Shown here piece after piece: positions 46,949 to 55,146 of a DNA stretch of 64,000 nt (the first letter of the stretch is position 1; every line of letters starts with the position of its first letter). The notes beneath the pieces are model-generated. The model was not told the origin of the DNA. It ran no database searches and worked only from the letters and a program-made list of their open reading frames with translations. The DNA is taken from assembly GCF_022346005.1 (NCBI RefSeq), contig NZ_JAKRMY010000005.1, forward strand, positions 1 through 64,000. The letters run 5' to 3'. This DNA is from Corynebacterium sp. ACRPS. Its GTDB lineage: Bacteria > Actinomycetota > Actinomycetes > Mycobacteriales > Mycobacteriaceae. The translations under genes were made by a program, and so were the position numbers.

Positions 46949-48502
46949 ATGTCAGACCTCGAGTACGACGCCACGCTGACGGATTTCCTCGCCACCGCCG
47001 TAGCCAACTTCCCCCACCGTCCCGCCACCTTTTTCGCGGGCGAGACCCTGAGCTACGCGGAGCTGGATACCCGCATCGCCGCTGCCGCCGGCGCCCTGCG
47101 GGAGATGGGAATCCGCCCCGGCGACCGGGTAGCGCTGGTCTTGCCCAACTCCCCGCAGCACCTCATTGCCTTTTTCGCGGTGCTGCGCCTAGGCGCGGTC
47201 GTAGTCGAACACAACCCTCAGTACACCGCCCACGAGTTGGCCCCGCTCTTTGCCCACCACGGCGCCCGCATCGCCCTGGTCTGGGATGAGGTCGCTGCCG
47301 TGGTCGATGGCCTGGCCAGCACGGTGATCCCCGTGTCCTTGGAGGAGCCCTTTCCCCTCTCCGGTGCCCCGGTTCCGCACCGCCAGGCCGCGCTTGCCGA
47401 TGCCGCCCTCATCCTCTACACCTCCGGCACCACCGGCCAGCCCAAGGGCGTGGTGCTCACGCACGGCAACCTCGCCGCGAACTGTATCCAATTGGAAGCC
47501 CAGGCCGATCTGCGCCCGGGCCACGAGCGTTTCCTCGCCACGCTGCCGATGTTCCACTCTTATGGATTGACCATGAGCGTCTTGCTCGCGGTGCGCTGTG
47601 CCGCCGAGATCATCCTGCTGCCCGCCCCGCGCCCAGCGGCCGTGGTCAGCGCCTTGGCACAGCGCCGGCCGACCTGGATGCCGGGCGTTCCCACCATTTA
47701 TGAGCGCGCCATGGGCGAGCTGGCGGCAGAATCTGCCTCCGGGGCGGCCGCCGAACAGGCCGCCGAGCAGGCCACAGACCTGGGCGGGGTGCGCTACGCC
47801 ATTTCCGGCGCGGCATCGCTGCCCGCGCGCATCATCGAGCCCTGGCAAGACCGCACCGGCGGCATGCTCGTCGAGGGCTACGGGCTTACCGAGGCCTCCC
47901 CCGTGCTGACCATTAACCCGCTTGGTGAGGGTCGGCGCGTGGGGACCATCGGCAAGCCGCTTGCCGATACCGACTTGCGCATCGGGGATCCCGCTGACCT
48001 TGACCGCAGCCAACCCGATGGCACGCCCGGTGAGATCCTTGCCCGCGGGCCCCAGGTTTTTGCGGGCTACCTCAATAATCCCGCCGCCACGCAGGAGGCA
48101 TTCCACGGCGATTGGCTGCGCACCGGCGATATGGGGGTGCGCGAAGCCGATGGCCATTTCCGGCTGGTGGGCAGGATTAAAGAGGTCATCATCACCGGTG
48201 GCTTTAACGTCTTTCCCAGCGAGGTGGAACATGCATTGTTGAGCCACCCCGCGATAAGCCAAGCCGCGGTGGCCGGCGTCCCGCGCGCCGATGGTTCCGA
48301 GGATGTCGCCGCCTGCCTGGTGCTCCACCCCGGCGCCACCTTCGACGCGGAAGCGCTGCGCGAGCACTGCCGCGGCCTCTTGGCGCGCTATAAGGTCCCG
48401 CGCCATTTCGTGGTGCAAGAAGAATTGCCCACCGATCAGCTGGGCAAGCTGCGCCGGCGCCAGGTGCAGGAAATCTTGGTAGCGGAAGTGTCCTCCCGCT
48501 AA
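46949..48502 (+). CDS. AMP-dependent acyl-CoA ligase, third paralogue
   Basis: This 517-residue ANL ligase is more diverged than the first two: P-loop LYTSGTTGQPKGVVLTHG, YGLTEASPV, RTGDMGVRE and GKLRRRQVQ. It starts 11 bases after the second paralogue, so it is co-transcribed. It lacks the N-terminal 50 residues of the other two and carries an Ala/Glu-rich insert near residue 260 (ESASGAAAEQAAEQATDL). Its substrate may differ. Confidence 0.88.
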   Translation: MSDLEYDATLTDFLATAVANFPHRPATFFAGETLSYAELDTRIAAAAGALREMGIRPGDRVALVLPNSPQHLIAFFAVLRLGAVVVEHNPQYTAHELAPLFAHHGARIALVWDEVAAVVDGLASTVIPVSLEEPFPLSGAPVPHRQAALADAALILYTSGTTGQPKGVVLTHGNLAANCIQLEAQADLRPGHERFLATLPMFHSYGLTMSVLLAVRCAAEIILLPAPRPAAVVSALAQRRPTWMPGVPTIYERAMGELAAESASGAAAEQAAEQATDLGGVRYAISGAASLPARIIEPWQDRTGGMLVEGYGLTEASPVLTINPLGEGRRVGTIGKPLADTDLRIGDPADLDRSQPDGTPGEILARGPQVFAGYLNNPAATQEAFHGDWLRTGDMGVREADGHFRLVGRIKEVIITGGFNVFPSEVEHALLSHPAISQAAVAGVPRADGSEDVAACLVLHPGATFDAEALREHCRGLLARYKVPRHFVVQEELPTDQLGKLRRRQVQEILVAEVSSR

Positions 48503-48567
48503 TCCTCGGCAGCGGTGGTGTCCCGGCGCGGGCTACGTCCCGGTGGGAGCTACTCCCCGATGAGGGG

Positions 48568-49737
48568 CTACTGCCCGCCGCGGGCGGCATCGGCAAAGAT
48601 GCGCCCCGAGCGCTCTTCTAGTTTCTTCTTCGCCCGAACCTGCTGCTGCGCCGCGAATTCGGAGCGCGGCGGGGCTTGAATATAGCGCTCTGCGTGCAAT
48701 CCAAGTTGCAGCTCCTTGGCACGCAGGACCTCCGCATCGATCTTGATGCCCAAGATCAGCATCGTATTGGACAGCCAAACGGTCATGAATACCGCCATGA
48801 CCGTACCGAATGCCCCGTAAATGCTCACCCCGGCCAGGTACTTGATGTAGAGGGAAAATGCGCCCCACACCACCAGATTCGTCACTAGCGCTACCACCGA
48901 GCCCAAGGTGATCCAGCGAAAACGGCTGGGCCGAACGTTCGGCGCAAAGTGGTACCACACGGCAATAAGCGCCAGCGCCACCACGACAGTTATGGGAAAG
49001 CGCAGCCAATTCCACACCGGCATAAAAATGCCGCCGAAAAAGTCCACGGTTCCGTGCAACCCTAGGCGGAGTGCCACGGGTTCGATGACGCTGTCCACGA
49101 CGGTATCGCGCAATAAATTGGCGCACAGCACCACCACCGCGCCGATGACGAGGACCACGGTAATGGCCCACATCAACGCCCATGTGCGGATGGTGCCGCG
49201 TCCCTCCACCCGGCCGTAGACAGTATTGGCGGTGCGTGAGAAGGCACGCACATACGCCGAGGCGGCGAAGAGTGAAATCAGGACGGAGACCACCAGCGCA
49301 AACGTGCCCTCCCGCGTGGAACCGATAATGGAGCTGACGATATTTCCGGCCTCTTCCGCCATGGAACGGGGCACGTACGTTTCGATGAACTGCGTGGTCA
49401 ACGCCTCCACTTCGCCCCGGCGCGAAGAAAAGACCAGCGTGGCAATAGAATATGCCGCTAGGACAGTGGGCGCGAAGGCCATGAGGGTGAAGTAGGTCAT
49501 CGCGGCGGCGCGGTCCATTAAGGCATCGTGGAAGAAATCAGCCCACACGCGTCGCATTACCAGACCCCAGCTGTCCTTGCGCAGGCGGTTGCCGCGCGCC
49601 CACGGATCGACATCGGCGGCGGGGCTTTCCACGGTGACCAGGGTGGTAACGGTGCTTGGCACGATCTTTTGCTGTTGGGCAGTCTGCTTCCGGGCTTGCT
49701 TGCTGCCGGTTGCGGGGGCATCGTCCAAGGCACTCAT
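48568..49737 (-). CDS. YihY/BrkB family inner-membrane protein
   Basis: This protein of about 389 residues has six membrane helices of the BrkB (YihY) family, once called RNase BN by mistake. Conserved features are RAAAMTYFTLMAFAPTVLAA near the start and NLVVWGAFSLYIKYLAGVSI then YGAFGTVMAVFMTVWLSNTM near the end. Both termini are polar and probably cytoplasmic. The ATG at 49737 is preferred to a longer start with unrelated residues. It is convergent with the third ligase and divergent from luxS. Confidence 0.85.
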   Translation of the reverse strand: MSALDDAPATGSKQARKQTAQQQKIVPSTVTTLVTVESPAADVDPWARGNRLRKDSWGLVMRRVWADFFHDALMDRAAAMTYFTLMAFAPTVLAAYSIATLVFSSRRGEVEALTTQFIETYVPRSMAEEAGNIVSSIIGSTREGTFALVVSVLISLFAASAYVRAFSRTANTVYGRVEGRGTIRTWALMWAITVVLVIGAVVVLCANLLRDTVVDSVIEPVALRLGLHGTVDFFGGIFMPVWNWLRFPITVVVALALIAVWYHFAPNVRPSRFRWITLGSVVALVTNLVVWGAFSLYIKYLAGVSIYGAFGTVMAVFMTVWLSNTMLILGIKIDAEVLRAKELQLGLHAERYIQAPPRSEFAAQQQVRAKKKLEERSGRIFADAARGGQ

Positions 49738-49807
49738 AGTTACGCAGCGTATGCGGCCTAAGAATCTATTCTGTGAAGTGACACTCGCAGCGATTAGGCT
49801 GGGGAGT

Positions 49808-50284
49808 ATGACTGAACAGAACCAAGAAAAGATTAACGTCAAGTCCTTCGAGCTCGACCACCGCCTCGTCAGCGCGCCTTATATCCGCGTGGCTGACCGC
49901 ACCGATTTGGGCGGCGGCGTGGAGATTATCAAGTACGACCTGCGCTTCTGCCAGCCCAATAAGGAACACCTGGACACGGAGGCGCTGCACTCCGTGGAGC
50001 ACATGATGGCCAACTTTATGCGCAACTACACCGATAAGCTCATCGGCTTTGCTCCTATGGGCTGCCGCACCGGCTTCTACGCCATCACCAACGGCATGGA
50101 GCAGGATGAATTGCTGCGCGCCGTTGAGGGTGCGCTGAACGATATTCTTACCGCCACCGAGGTTCCCGCCGCCAACGAAGAGCAGTGCGGCTGGGGTGCG
50201 CACCACAGCTTGAAGGGCGCACAGGATGCGGCCCGCAAGTTCTTAGACGCCAAGCCGGAGTGGCTCGAGGTCATGGCTGCCTAA
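49808..50284 (+). CDS. luxS: S-ribosylhomocysteine lyase
   Basis: LuxS splits S-ribosylhomocysteine into homocysteine and the autoinducer-2 precursor. The 158-residue protein has the iron-binding HSVEH in EALHSVEHMMANFMR, the catalytic Cys in PMGCRTGFY, and the third metal His in GWGAHHSLKG. It serves methyl-cycle recycling and possibly signalling. The ATG at 49808 follows GGGGAGT. A long inverted repeat ends the transcript. Confidence 0.93.
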   Translation: MTEQNQEKINVKSFELDHRLVSAPYIRVADRTDLGGGVEIIKYDLRFCQPNKEHLDTEALHSVEHMMANFMRNYTDKLIGFAPMGCRTGFYAITNGMEQDELLRAVEGALNDILTATEVPAANEEQCGWGAHHSLKGAQDAARKFLDAKPEWLEVMAA

Positions 50285-50359
50285 GATGCGCCGACCGCAG
50301 CGCCGGGGCGGCTTTGCGCTGCCTGCTCGCGCTGCCAGTGCTGCCTGCAAGCGACACTT

Positions 50360-50428
50360 ACGTCCAAAACAACCGCGTTTCGCCAAAAATGAGGGCGAGT
50401 TTTAGAAGAACGCGGTTGTTTTGGACGT
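50360..50428 (+). terminator. 20-bp perfect inverted repeat after luxS, terminator or repeat element
   Basis: ACGTCCAAAACAACCGCGTT (50360-50379) is exactly complementary to 50409-50428. The 29-base loop contains an inner TCGCC/GGCGA hairpin, and TTTTTA follows the right arm. The arm length is well beyond that of an ordinary terminator. Confidence 0.75.
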
Positions 50429-50501
50429 TTTTATGTGCGCGCAGGCCTAAAACCCGGCGCGAACTTAGTGGCCGATGCCCCGTCGCGCCGAAAGGCGCGG
50501 C

Positions 50502-51626
50502 CTAATCCTCGTCCATGGATAGGCCCAGCCACACGGGCTCGGGCACGAGCTCGACGCCGAAAGCCTCGCGGACGCCATCGCGGATAGTGCGGGCTAGCGC
50601 GACGATATCAGCGGCGCTCGCGGTGCCGCGGTTGGTCAACGCCAGGGTGTGCTTGGTGGAAAGCGTTGCCGGGCCGGAGCCGGGGTAGCCCTTTGTGAAG
50701 CCGGCGTTATCGATAAGCCAGGCGGCCGAGAGCTTCTCGTGCGGGGACGATTCGCCCTGTGCGGTGGCGACGGGGTGGCGGGGCATGCGGTCGGCGGGGG
50801 CATCGCCAAGCGTGGCGCGCACCTTGTCCTGGATGGCGTCGGCGACGCTGGATTCGACCACGGGGTTGGTGAAGAAGGAGCCTGCGGACCAGGTGTCGTG
50901 GTCGGCGGCATCGAGTACCATGCCCTTGCCGCGGCGCAGGGCGAGGACCTCCTCGCGGACCTGGGCGACGGGGCGGCGCTCGCCGGGGGCATCGGTAAGC
51001 TGCCCAAAGCGCAGGGGGCGAGAGAGCCCATCCGTGGTCAATTGCAATTCGACCTCGAGCACCACCGCGCGGCCCGTGAATTTCAGGTTGGAATAGCGGT
51101 AGGCCAGATCGAGATCGGAGACGGGAACCCACTCATCGGCATCGGTGCGCAGGTTATACAGGCGCACGCGGGTCAAGACCTCAGAAATCTCGGCGCCATA
51201 GGCACCCACGTTTTGCACGGGCACCGCGCCCACCGTGCCGGGAATGCCGGACAGGCACTCGATTCCGCCCAGGGACTGGGCGACGGATTCCGCCACGACC
51301 TCGTCCCATACCGCGCCGGCTTGGGCGCGCACGAGGCCGGACTCGGTATCCATGTCCACCGCGGCAAAGTCCAGGACAACGGCGACCACGTCTACCTCGC
51401 CATCAGAAACCAGCAGGTTAGAGCCGCCGCCAACCACGATGAAAGGAACTTTTTCTTTCTCGAGGTACCGCAGGGCCGCAACTGCCGCTTCAGGCCGCGA
51501 ACAACGCAACGTGACCTGTGGCTTTCCCCCCACGCGCAAGGTGGTGAGATCGGCAAAGCTCGCCGTGGGATCCACGTCTACGCCGTCGATTGCTGTGAGT
51601 TGTTGCGTCAAAAATTTATCAAGCAC
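50502..51626 (-). CDS. murB: UDP-N-acetylenolpyruvoylglucosamine reductase
   Basis: MurB reduces the enolpyruvyl group to form UDP-MurNAc in peptidoglycan synthesis. This FAD protein of about 374 residues has the FAD fold VPFIVVGGGSNLLVSDGEVD, the GIPGTVGAVPVQNVGAYG loop, the catalytic Ser in SAGSFFTNPV, and the Tyr in AYRYSNLKF. The start is GTG 51626 or TTG 51635, neither with a clear ribosome binding site. It is divergent from the DUF2505 gene, 24 bases away. Confidence 0.92.
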   Translation of the reverse strand: MLDKFLTQQLTAIDGVDVDPTASFADLTTLRVGGKPQVTLRCSRPEAAVAALRYLEKEKVPFIVVGGGSNLLVSDGEVDVVAVVLDFAAVDMDTESGLVRAQAGAVWDEVVAESVAQSLGGIECLSGIPGTVGAVPVQNVGAYGAEISEVLTRVRLYNLRTDADEWVPVSDLDLAYRYSNLKFTGRAVVLEVELQLTTDGLSRPLRFGQLTDAPGERRPVAQVREEVLALRRGKGMVLDAADHDTWSAGSFFTNPVVESSVADAIQDKVRATLGDAPADRMPRHPVATAQGESSPHEKLSAAWLIDNAGFTKGYPGSGPATLSTKHTLALTNRGTASAADIVALARTIRDGVREAFGVELVPEPVWLGLSMDED

Positions 51627-51650
51627 GTATACCAAGGTAGTCTGTTAAGC

Positions 51651-52142
51651 ATGTCAACTCGTAGTGAAAACACCGTAACCATCAATCAGCCTATCGACAT
51701 GGTTCACAAGGCGCTGCTTACCCAGGGATACTGGGAGTACATCGTGGAAAATCTTTCCCCGGAGGCAGGCCAGGTTCACGATTTCTCCGATAACGTAGCA
51801 ACGCTCTACGAGGTCCTGCCGACCACCCTCTTGCCAGAGGCTGTGCGCGCCATGGTCTCGCAGGACCTCAAGGTCAAGCGCGTGGTCACCGTGGGCGAGC
51901 TCAACGGCCAGGCCGCTGACGTCAACTACACCGCAGACGTCAAGGGCACCCCGGTGGACTTCAAGGGCGAGATTTCCCTGGCCGGCGAGGGCGAGATGAC
52001 CAAGCTGACCTACACCAACGAGATCTCCGTCAAGATCCCGATGATGGGCGCAGCCATCGAGCCGAAGGTGGGCGAATCCCTGGCAGAGCTCTTTGATAAC
52101 GAGGGCAAGCTGACCGAACAGTGGATTTCTGAAAACTTCTAA
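51651..52142 (+). CDS. DUF2505 family protein
   Basis: This 163-residue protein matches actinobacterial DUF2505, a START-like (helix-grip) fold expected to bind a hydrophobic ligand. The fold is suggested by VTINQPIDMVHKALLTQGYW and the C-terminal helix EPKVGESLAELFDNEGKLTE. It has no signal peptide. It is the neighbour of murB here and in mycobacteria. The ligand is unknown. Confidence 0.78.
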   Translation: MSTRSENTVTINQPIDMVHKALLTQGYWEYIVENLSPEAGQVHDFSDNVATLYEVLPTTLLPEAVRAMVSQDLKVKRVVTVGELNGQAADVNYTADVKGTPVDFKGEISLAGEGEMTKLTYTNEISVKIPMMGAAIEPKVGESLAELFDNEGKLTEQWISENF

Positions 52143-52174
52143 GGCACTCCCAACCTTAGAATCCACCGATTCCC

Positions 52175-52984
52175 ATGGCCGACCACGCTCATAACCTGCG
52201 CGCCAGCGCAGCAGCGGGTCGGCCTTTTGGCGTTATTACCCGCGGCACCACCAACTACAACCGGCTGCGGCGCTGCGATAGGTGGATGGTGGCGCACCCG
52301 GAAATCTCGGCGCTGTTGCGCCACGTGCGCACCCCGCTCGCCCTCGACGTGGGCTATGGCGCCTCCCATACCACCACCGTGGAATGGGCGCGGTGGCTGC
52401 GCCGCATCAATCCCCGCGTGGATGTGCGCGGGCTAGAAATCCACCCGGACCGGGTGCTGCCGCCGCGCGATGGCGTGCGCTTTGAGCTGGGCGGATTTGA
52501 GCTGGCGGGCTACCGGCCGCAGGTGGTGCGCGCCTTTAATGTCCTGCGCCAATACGATGTGGACCAGGTTGCGGAGGCCTGGCAGACGGTGTGCTCGCGC
52601 TTGGCCCCCGGTGGGTTCTTCGTGGAGGGCACCTGCGATGAGCTGGGCCGACGCGCGGCGTGGATCCTGCTCGATCAGCATGGTCCGAAGACGCTGACGC
52701 TCGCGTGGGATCCCTTCGACGTGGCCCGCCCCTCCGATGTGGCCGAGCGCCTGCCCAAGGTGCTCATCCACCGCAACGTGCCCGGCGAGCCCATTCACGA
52801 GCTCCTGCAGGCTGCCGACAGGGCCTGGAATCGCGCCGCCGGGTGGGCCCCGCACGGCCCGCGGGTGCGATGGCGCATGGCGCAGGCCCTGCTTGCCGAT
52901 GCCCCCTTCAACCTCCAGCCTCCCCGCCGCCGGCTGCGCGATAATACGCTCACTGTGAGCTGGGAGAGCATCGCGCCCCGCTAA
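52175..52984 (+). CDS. SAM-dependent class I methyltransferase-like protein
   Basis: This 269-residue protein has a Rossmann methyltransferase start LALDVGYGASHTTTVEWARW, an acidic residue at the end of strand two (VRGLEIHPDRV), a strand-four region VRAFNVLRQYDVDQVAEAWQ and GGFFVEGTCDE. The substrate is unknown. It starts 32 bases after the DUF2505 gene and is probably co-transcribed. Confidence 0.75.
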   Translation: MADHAHNLRASAAAGRPFGVITRGTTNYNRLRRCDRWMVAHPEISALLRHVRTPLALDVGYGASHTTTVEWARWLRRINPRVDVRGLEIHPDRVLPPRDGVRFELGGFELAGYRPQVVRAFNVLRQYDVDQVAEAWQTVCSRLAPGGFFVEGTCDELGRRAAWILLDQHGPKTLTLAWDPFDVARPSDVAERLPKVLIHRNVPGEPIHELLQAADRAWNRAAGWAPHGPRVRWRMAQALLADAPFNLQPPRRRLRDNTLTVSWESIAPR

Positions 52985-53033
52985 TATCCAGCACACATTG
53001 CCACCGGCCGCCTCATGCGCCACACTGGTAGTC

Positions 53034-53837
53034 ATGGCTGCAAAGAAATCGGGCGGATCGCTCGCTTGGAAAATTGTCGTAGGCGTCCTCGTAGCGCTGC
53101 TTGTTTTAATCCTCATCGCCGAGTTTGGCCTGCGCTGGTTCATTGGTAATCAGATGACCGAGGAGTTTAAAAATAGCGCCAAAGAAGAAGGCATCGAGGT
53201 CACGGAGGATCCCTCGGTAAGCTTCGGCGGCAGCCCCTTACTCTTTGGGCTTATGCGCGGCTCGATTTCCCAGATGGATATGACCACGCCATCGACCCTG
53301 CAGATCGAAGGCTCCCAAATCAAGGGGCAACCCGCCTCTGAAATCCACGTGGAAGATATGACGACGGATGCTGATAACCCCGTGGCCGGTTTCCTCCGCG
53401 CCACCACCACCGTTCCGGATGACTACCTGCTGGCTAGCTTCCAAAAAGGAATCTCAGACCAATCTGGCAGCGAAACCATTGGGAATATGGTGGTCACTGA
53501 AATCACCGCAAATGACCAGAGCGACGAGCTAGAGGTGAAATTCGGCGGTGGCTTGGCCAGCCTTTCGCTCAAGCCCAGCGCCCAAGACGGCAAGCTGGAG
53601 ATTAATGCCACCGAGGCCTCCATCTTTGGCCTCTCGCTGCCTGAGCAAGCCACCAGCGCCATTTCTGATGCCCTGCAAGACGGCATGTCTGAACAGCTCG
53701 TTGCCAATGAGATGCAGGTCGAATCCGTGGACGTGGGCGATGGCAAGCTCACGCTGACCATCACCGGCACCGATGTCCCGATGAACGATATGGACCACTT
53801 TTCCGGCGAAAGCGGCGAGCAGAAGAAGGCCGCCTAA
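53034..53837 (+). CDS. DUF2993 / LmeA-like phospholipid-binding protein
   Basis: This 267-residue protein has one N-terminal membrane helix (IVVGVLVALLVLILIAEFGL) and an extracytoplasmic domain of the DUF2993 family. LmeA of mycobacteria, in this family, binds phosphatidylinositol and supports lipomannan elongation. Visible features are the repeated beta-rich pattern and VSFGGSPLLFGLMRGSISQM near the start, which fits the family motif. The ATG at 53034 is preferred to a longer start. Its role in corynebacterial lipoglycan assembly is inferred. Confidence 0.8.
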   Translation: MAAKKSGGSLAWKIVVGVLVALLVLILIAEFGLRWFIGNQMTEEFKNSAKEEGIEVTEDPSVSFGGSPLLFGLMRGSISQMDMTTPSTLQIEGSQIKGQPASEIHVEDMTTDADNPVAGFLRATTTVPDDYLLASFQKGISDQSGSETIGNMVVTEITANDQSDELEVKFGGGLASLSLKPSAQDGKLEINATEASIFGLSLPEQATSAISDALQDGMSEQLVANEMQVESVDVGDGKLTLTITGTDVPMNDMDHFSGESGEQKKAA

Positions 53838-53856
53838 CAGCGTCGTCCTAGGGCGG

Positions 53857-53880
53857 GGTCGGCCGCAGAAGCGGCCGACC
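53857..53880. terminator. GC-rich hairpin between the LmeA-like and DeoC-like genes
   Basis: GGTCGGCCGC and GCGGCCGACC form a 10-bp perfect stem over AGAA. No T run follows on either strand. It lies between convergent genes. Confidence 0.55.
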
Positions 53881-53932
53881 TAGGGAGTGTCGACCTAGGG
53901 AGTGTCGACCTAGGGAGTGTCGACCTAGGGAG
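53876..53932. repeat. 15-bp tandem repeat, 3.8 copies
   Basis: The unit CGACCTAGGGAGTGT is repeated three times and then partly (CGACCTAGGGAG). Copies are identical. Each holds the palindrome CCTAGG, and GTCGAC forms at each junction. Copy number could vary between strains. Confidence 0.9.
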
Positions 53933-53936
53933 CGAC

Positions 53937-54380
53937 TTAGGCGGTGGGAAATTCTACGACGGGCAGCGAGCTGGACAGCTCGCTGCCTTTTTCTATGACG
54001 ATCTTGTGAAAACCGGCCTGGGCGGCGGCGGTTTCTGCGAGGGACCGCGCCGGTTCCGCCTCCGGCAGGATGAGGCCCACGCGGGCCGGGTCCGGGCAAG
54101 CCTCGCGGATGGCGACGAGCTCGGAGAGGATAGGGGTGGCATCGGCAAGCGTGGCATCAACGCTGACCCACACCTCGTCCGCGCCGGACTGGATGGCCAG
54201 GCGGGCCTCAGAGGCCTTGATGAGCGTGTGGTGCCGGCCGGTGGGATAGCCCGCCACGGCGATAATTCCCGCCGGCTCGGCGGCCGCCGCCACCGTAACG
54301 TGGTGCGGCGAGACCAGCACATGCTGCCCAGCGGCCTGCTCCCTGACCTCGGCGGCGGAAGCGTGCAGGAGATTTTTCAT
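53937..54380 (-). CDS. Short DeoC-like (deoxyribose-phosphate aldolase) protein, truncated
   Basis: In this 147-residue protein the middle, AGYPTGRHHTLIKASEARLA followed by IQSGADEVWVSVDATL, matches the DeoC segment with VxGFPxG and the GADEID strand. The family is about 220 residues or longer. Here the C-terminal half that carries the Schiff-base Lys and the glycine phosphate loop is absent, so aldolase activity is unlikely. The locus equals the deoC position of mycobacteria. Either it is a decayed deoC or a re-purposed short form. Confidence 0.65.
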   Translation of the reverse strand: MKNLLHASAAEVREQAAGQHVLVSPHHVTVAAAAEPAGIIAVAGYPTGRHHTLIKASEARLAIQSGADEVWVSVDATLADATPILSELVAIREACPDPARVGLILPEAEPARSLAETAAAQAGFHKIVIEKGSELSSSLPVVEFPTA

Positions 54381-54382
54381 GC

Positions 54383-54673
54383 TTAGTAGCTGTAGTCGCC
54401 GTTGATGATGGCCTTGAGCTGCGGGCGCACATCAAACCAATAAATGCCGGTGATGACCGTGCCAATCCACGCCAAAAATTGCAGGCCGGTAGCCATCGCA
54501 ACCGCCGATCCCGCAAGCAGGCCTACCCATACCCATTTACCCTTGCGGTCGCCGGCCCGAAACGCGTCCTCGCGCGTAGATGCGGCGAGGACAGCCCCGA
54601 TGATGGCAGCAATGGTCAGGGCCTGGAAAAAGTAGATGGGAAACTTATAGGCAATATCAATTAAAACGTACAT
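54383..54673 (-). CDS. DUF2516 family membrane protein
   Basis: This 96-residue protein has three membrane helices (IYFFQALTIAAIIGAVLAAS, VWVGLLAGSAVAMATGLQF, FLAWIGTVITGIYWF) and the C-terminal DVRPQLKAI signature. It matches the small actinobacterial DUF2516 gene between hbhA and deoC in mycobacteria. The function is unknown. It is two bases from the downstream DeoC-like start, so coupled. Confidence 0.8.
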   Translation of the reverse strand: MYVLIDIAYKFPIYFFQALTIAAIIGAVLAASTREDAFRAGDRKGKWVWVGLLAGSAVAMATGLQFLAWIGTVITGIYWFDVRPQLKAIINGDYSY

Positions 54674-54678
54674 GCAGA

Positions 54679-55113
54679 TTAATTCGTGGGTTCGTCGGTA
54701 TCGATAACTTCGCCATCGATAATATTATCGTCCTTGTCCGCAGCAGCGGAATTACCATTCTTGGGCGCGTTCTTCTTCTCGTTCACGCGCTCCTGGGCAT
54801 AGCCATACGCGTCCTTCACGCCCTCACGGGTTTCCTGGTACGCATCCGCGAACTTGCCCTTGGCCTCAGAGAAAGCCTCCGACTCGCGGGTTTCTTCCGC
54901 GGCCTTCTTAATGGACGCGCCCCACTGCTTGGCGGTAGTGGTGGCCTTATCCAGCATGCCCTCCTTATCGCCTTGGGAGACCTGCGCACCTGCGCCCTGC
55001 GCACCCTGGTTCTCGCGCTCTTCCTGCAGGCGGCCGCCGAAATCCTTGGCGGTATTCAACGCAGACGCGCCGGCTTCCTTCAGGGAATCAAAAAGCTTCT
55101 TCTTCTCAGTCAT
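54679..55113 (-). CDS. Charged amphipathic-helical protein at the hbhA position
   Basis: This 144-residue protein is mostly long amphipathic helices (EKKKLFDSLKEAGASALNTA, AKQWGASIKKAAEETRESEA) with an acidic tail ending DGEVIDTDEPTN. It has no signal peptide, Cys or membrane segment. Its position matches heparin-binding haemagglutinin of mycobacteria, but the Lys/Ala-rich C-terminal repeats of HbhA are missing. Lipid or cell-wall association is possible. Confidence 0.6.
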   Translation of the reverse strand: MTEKKKLFDSLKEAGASALNTAKDFGGRLQEERENQGAQGAGAQVSQGDKEGMLDKATTTAKQWGASIKKAAEETRESEAFSEAKGKFADAYQETREGVKDAYGYAQERVNEKKNAPKNGNSAAADKDDNIIDGEVIDTDEPTN

Positions 55114-55146
55114 GAAATCCTCCGTGTGATGGTTTAGTCCGGTGCA

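Noticed and set aside
47189..48418. 409-codon minus-strand frame opposite the third ligase
   Set aside because: It is a His/Gly/Ala-rich shadow of a well-supported ligase gene.
53848..54099. Minus-strand frame with a SLGRH repeat
   Set aside because: The repeat is a translation of the 15-bp DNA tandem repeat, and the remainder lies in another frame of the DeoC-like gene.
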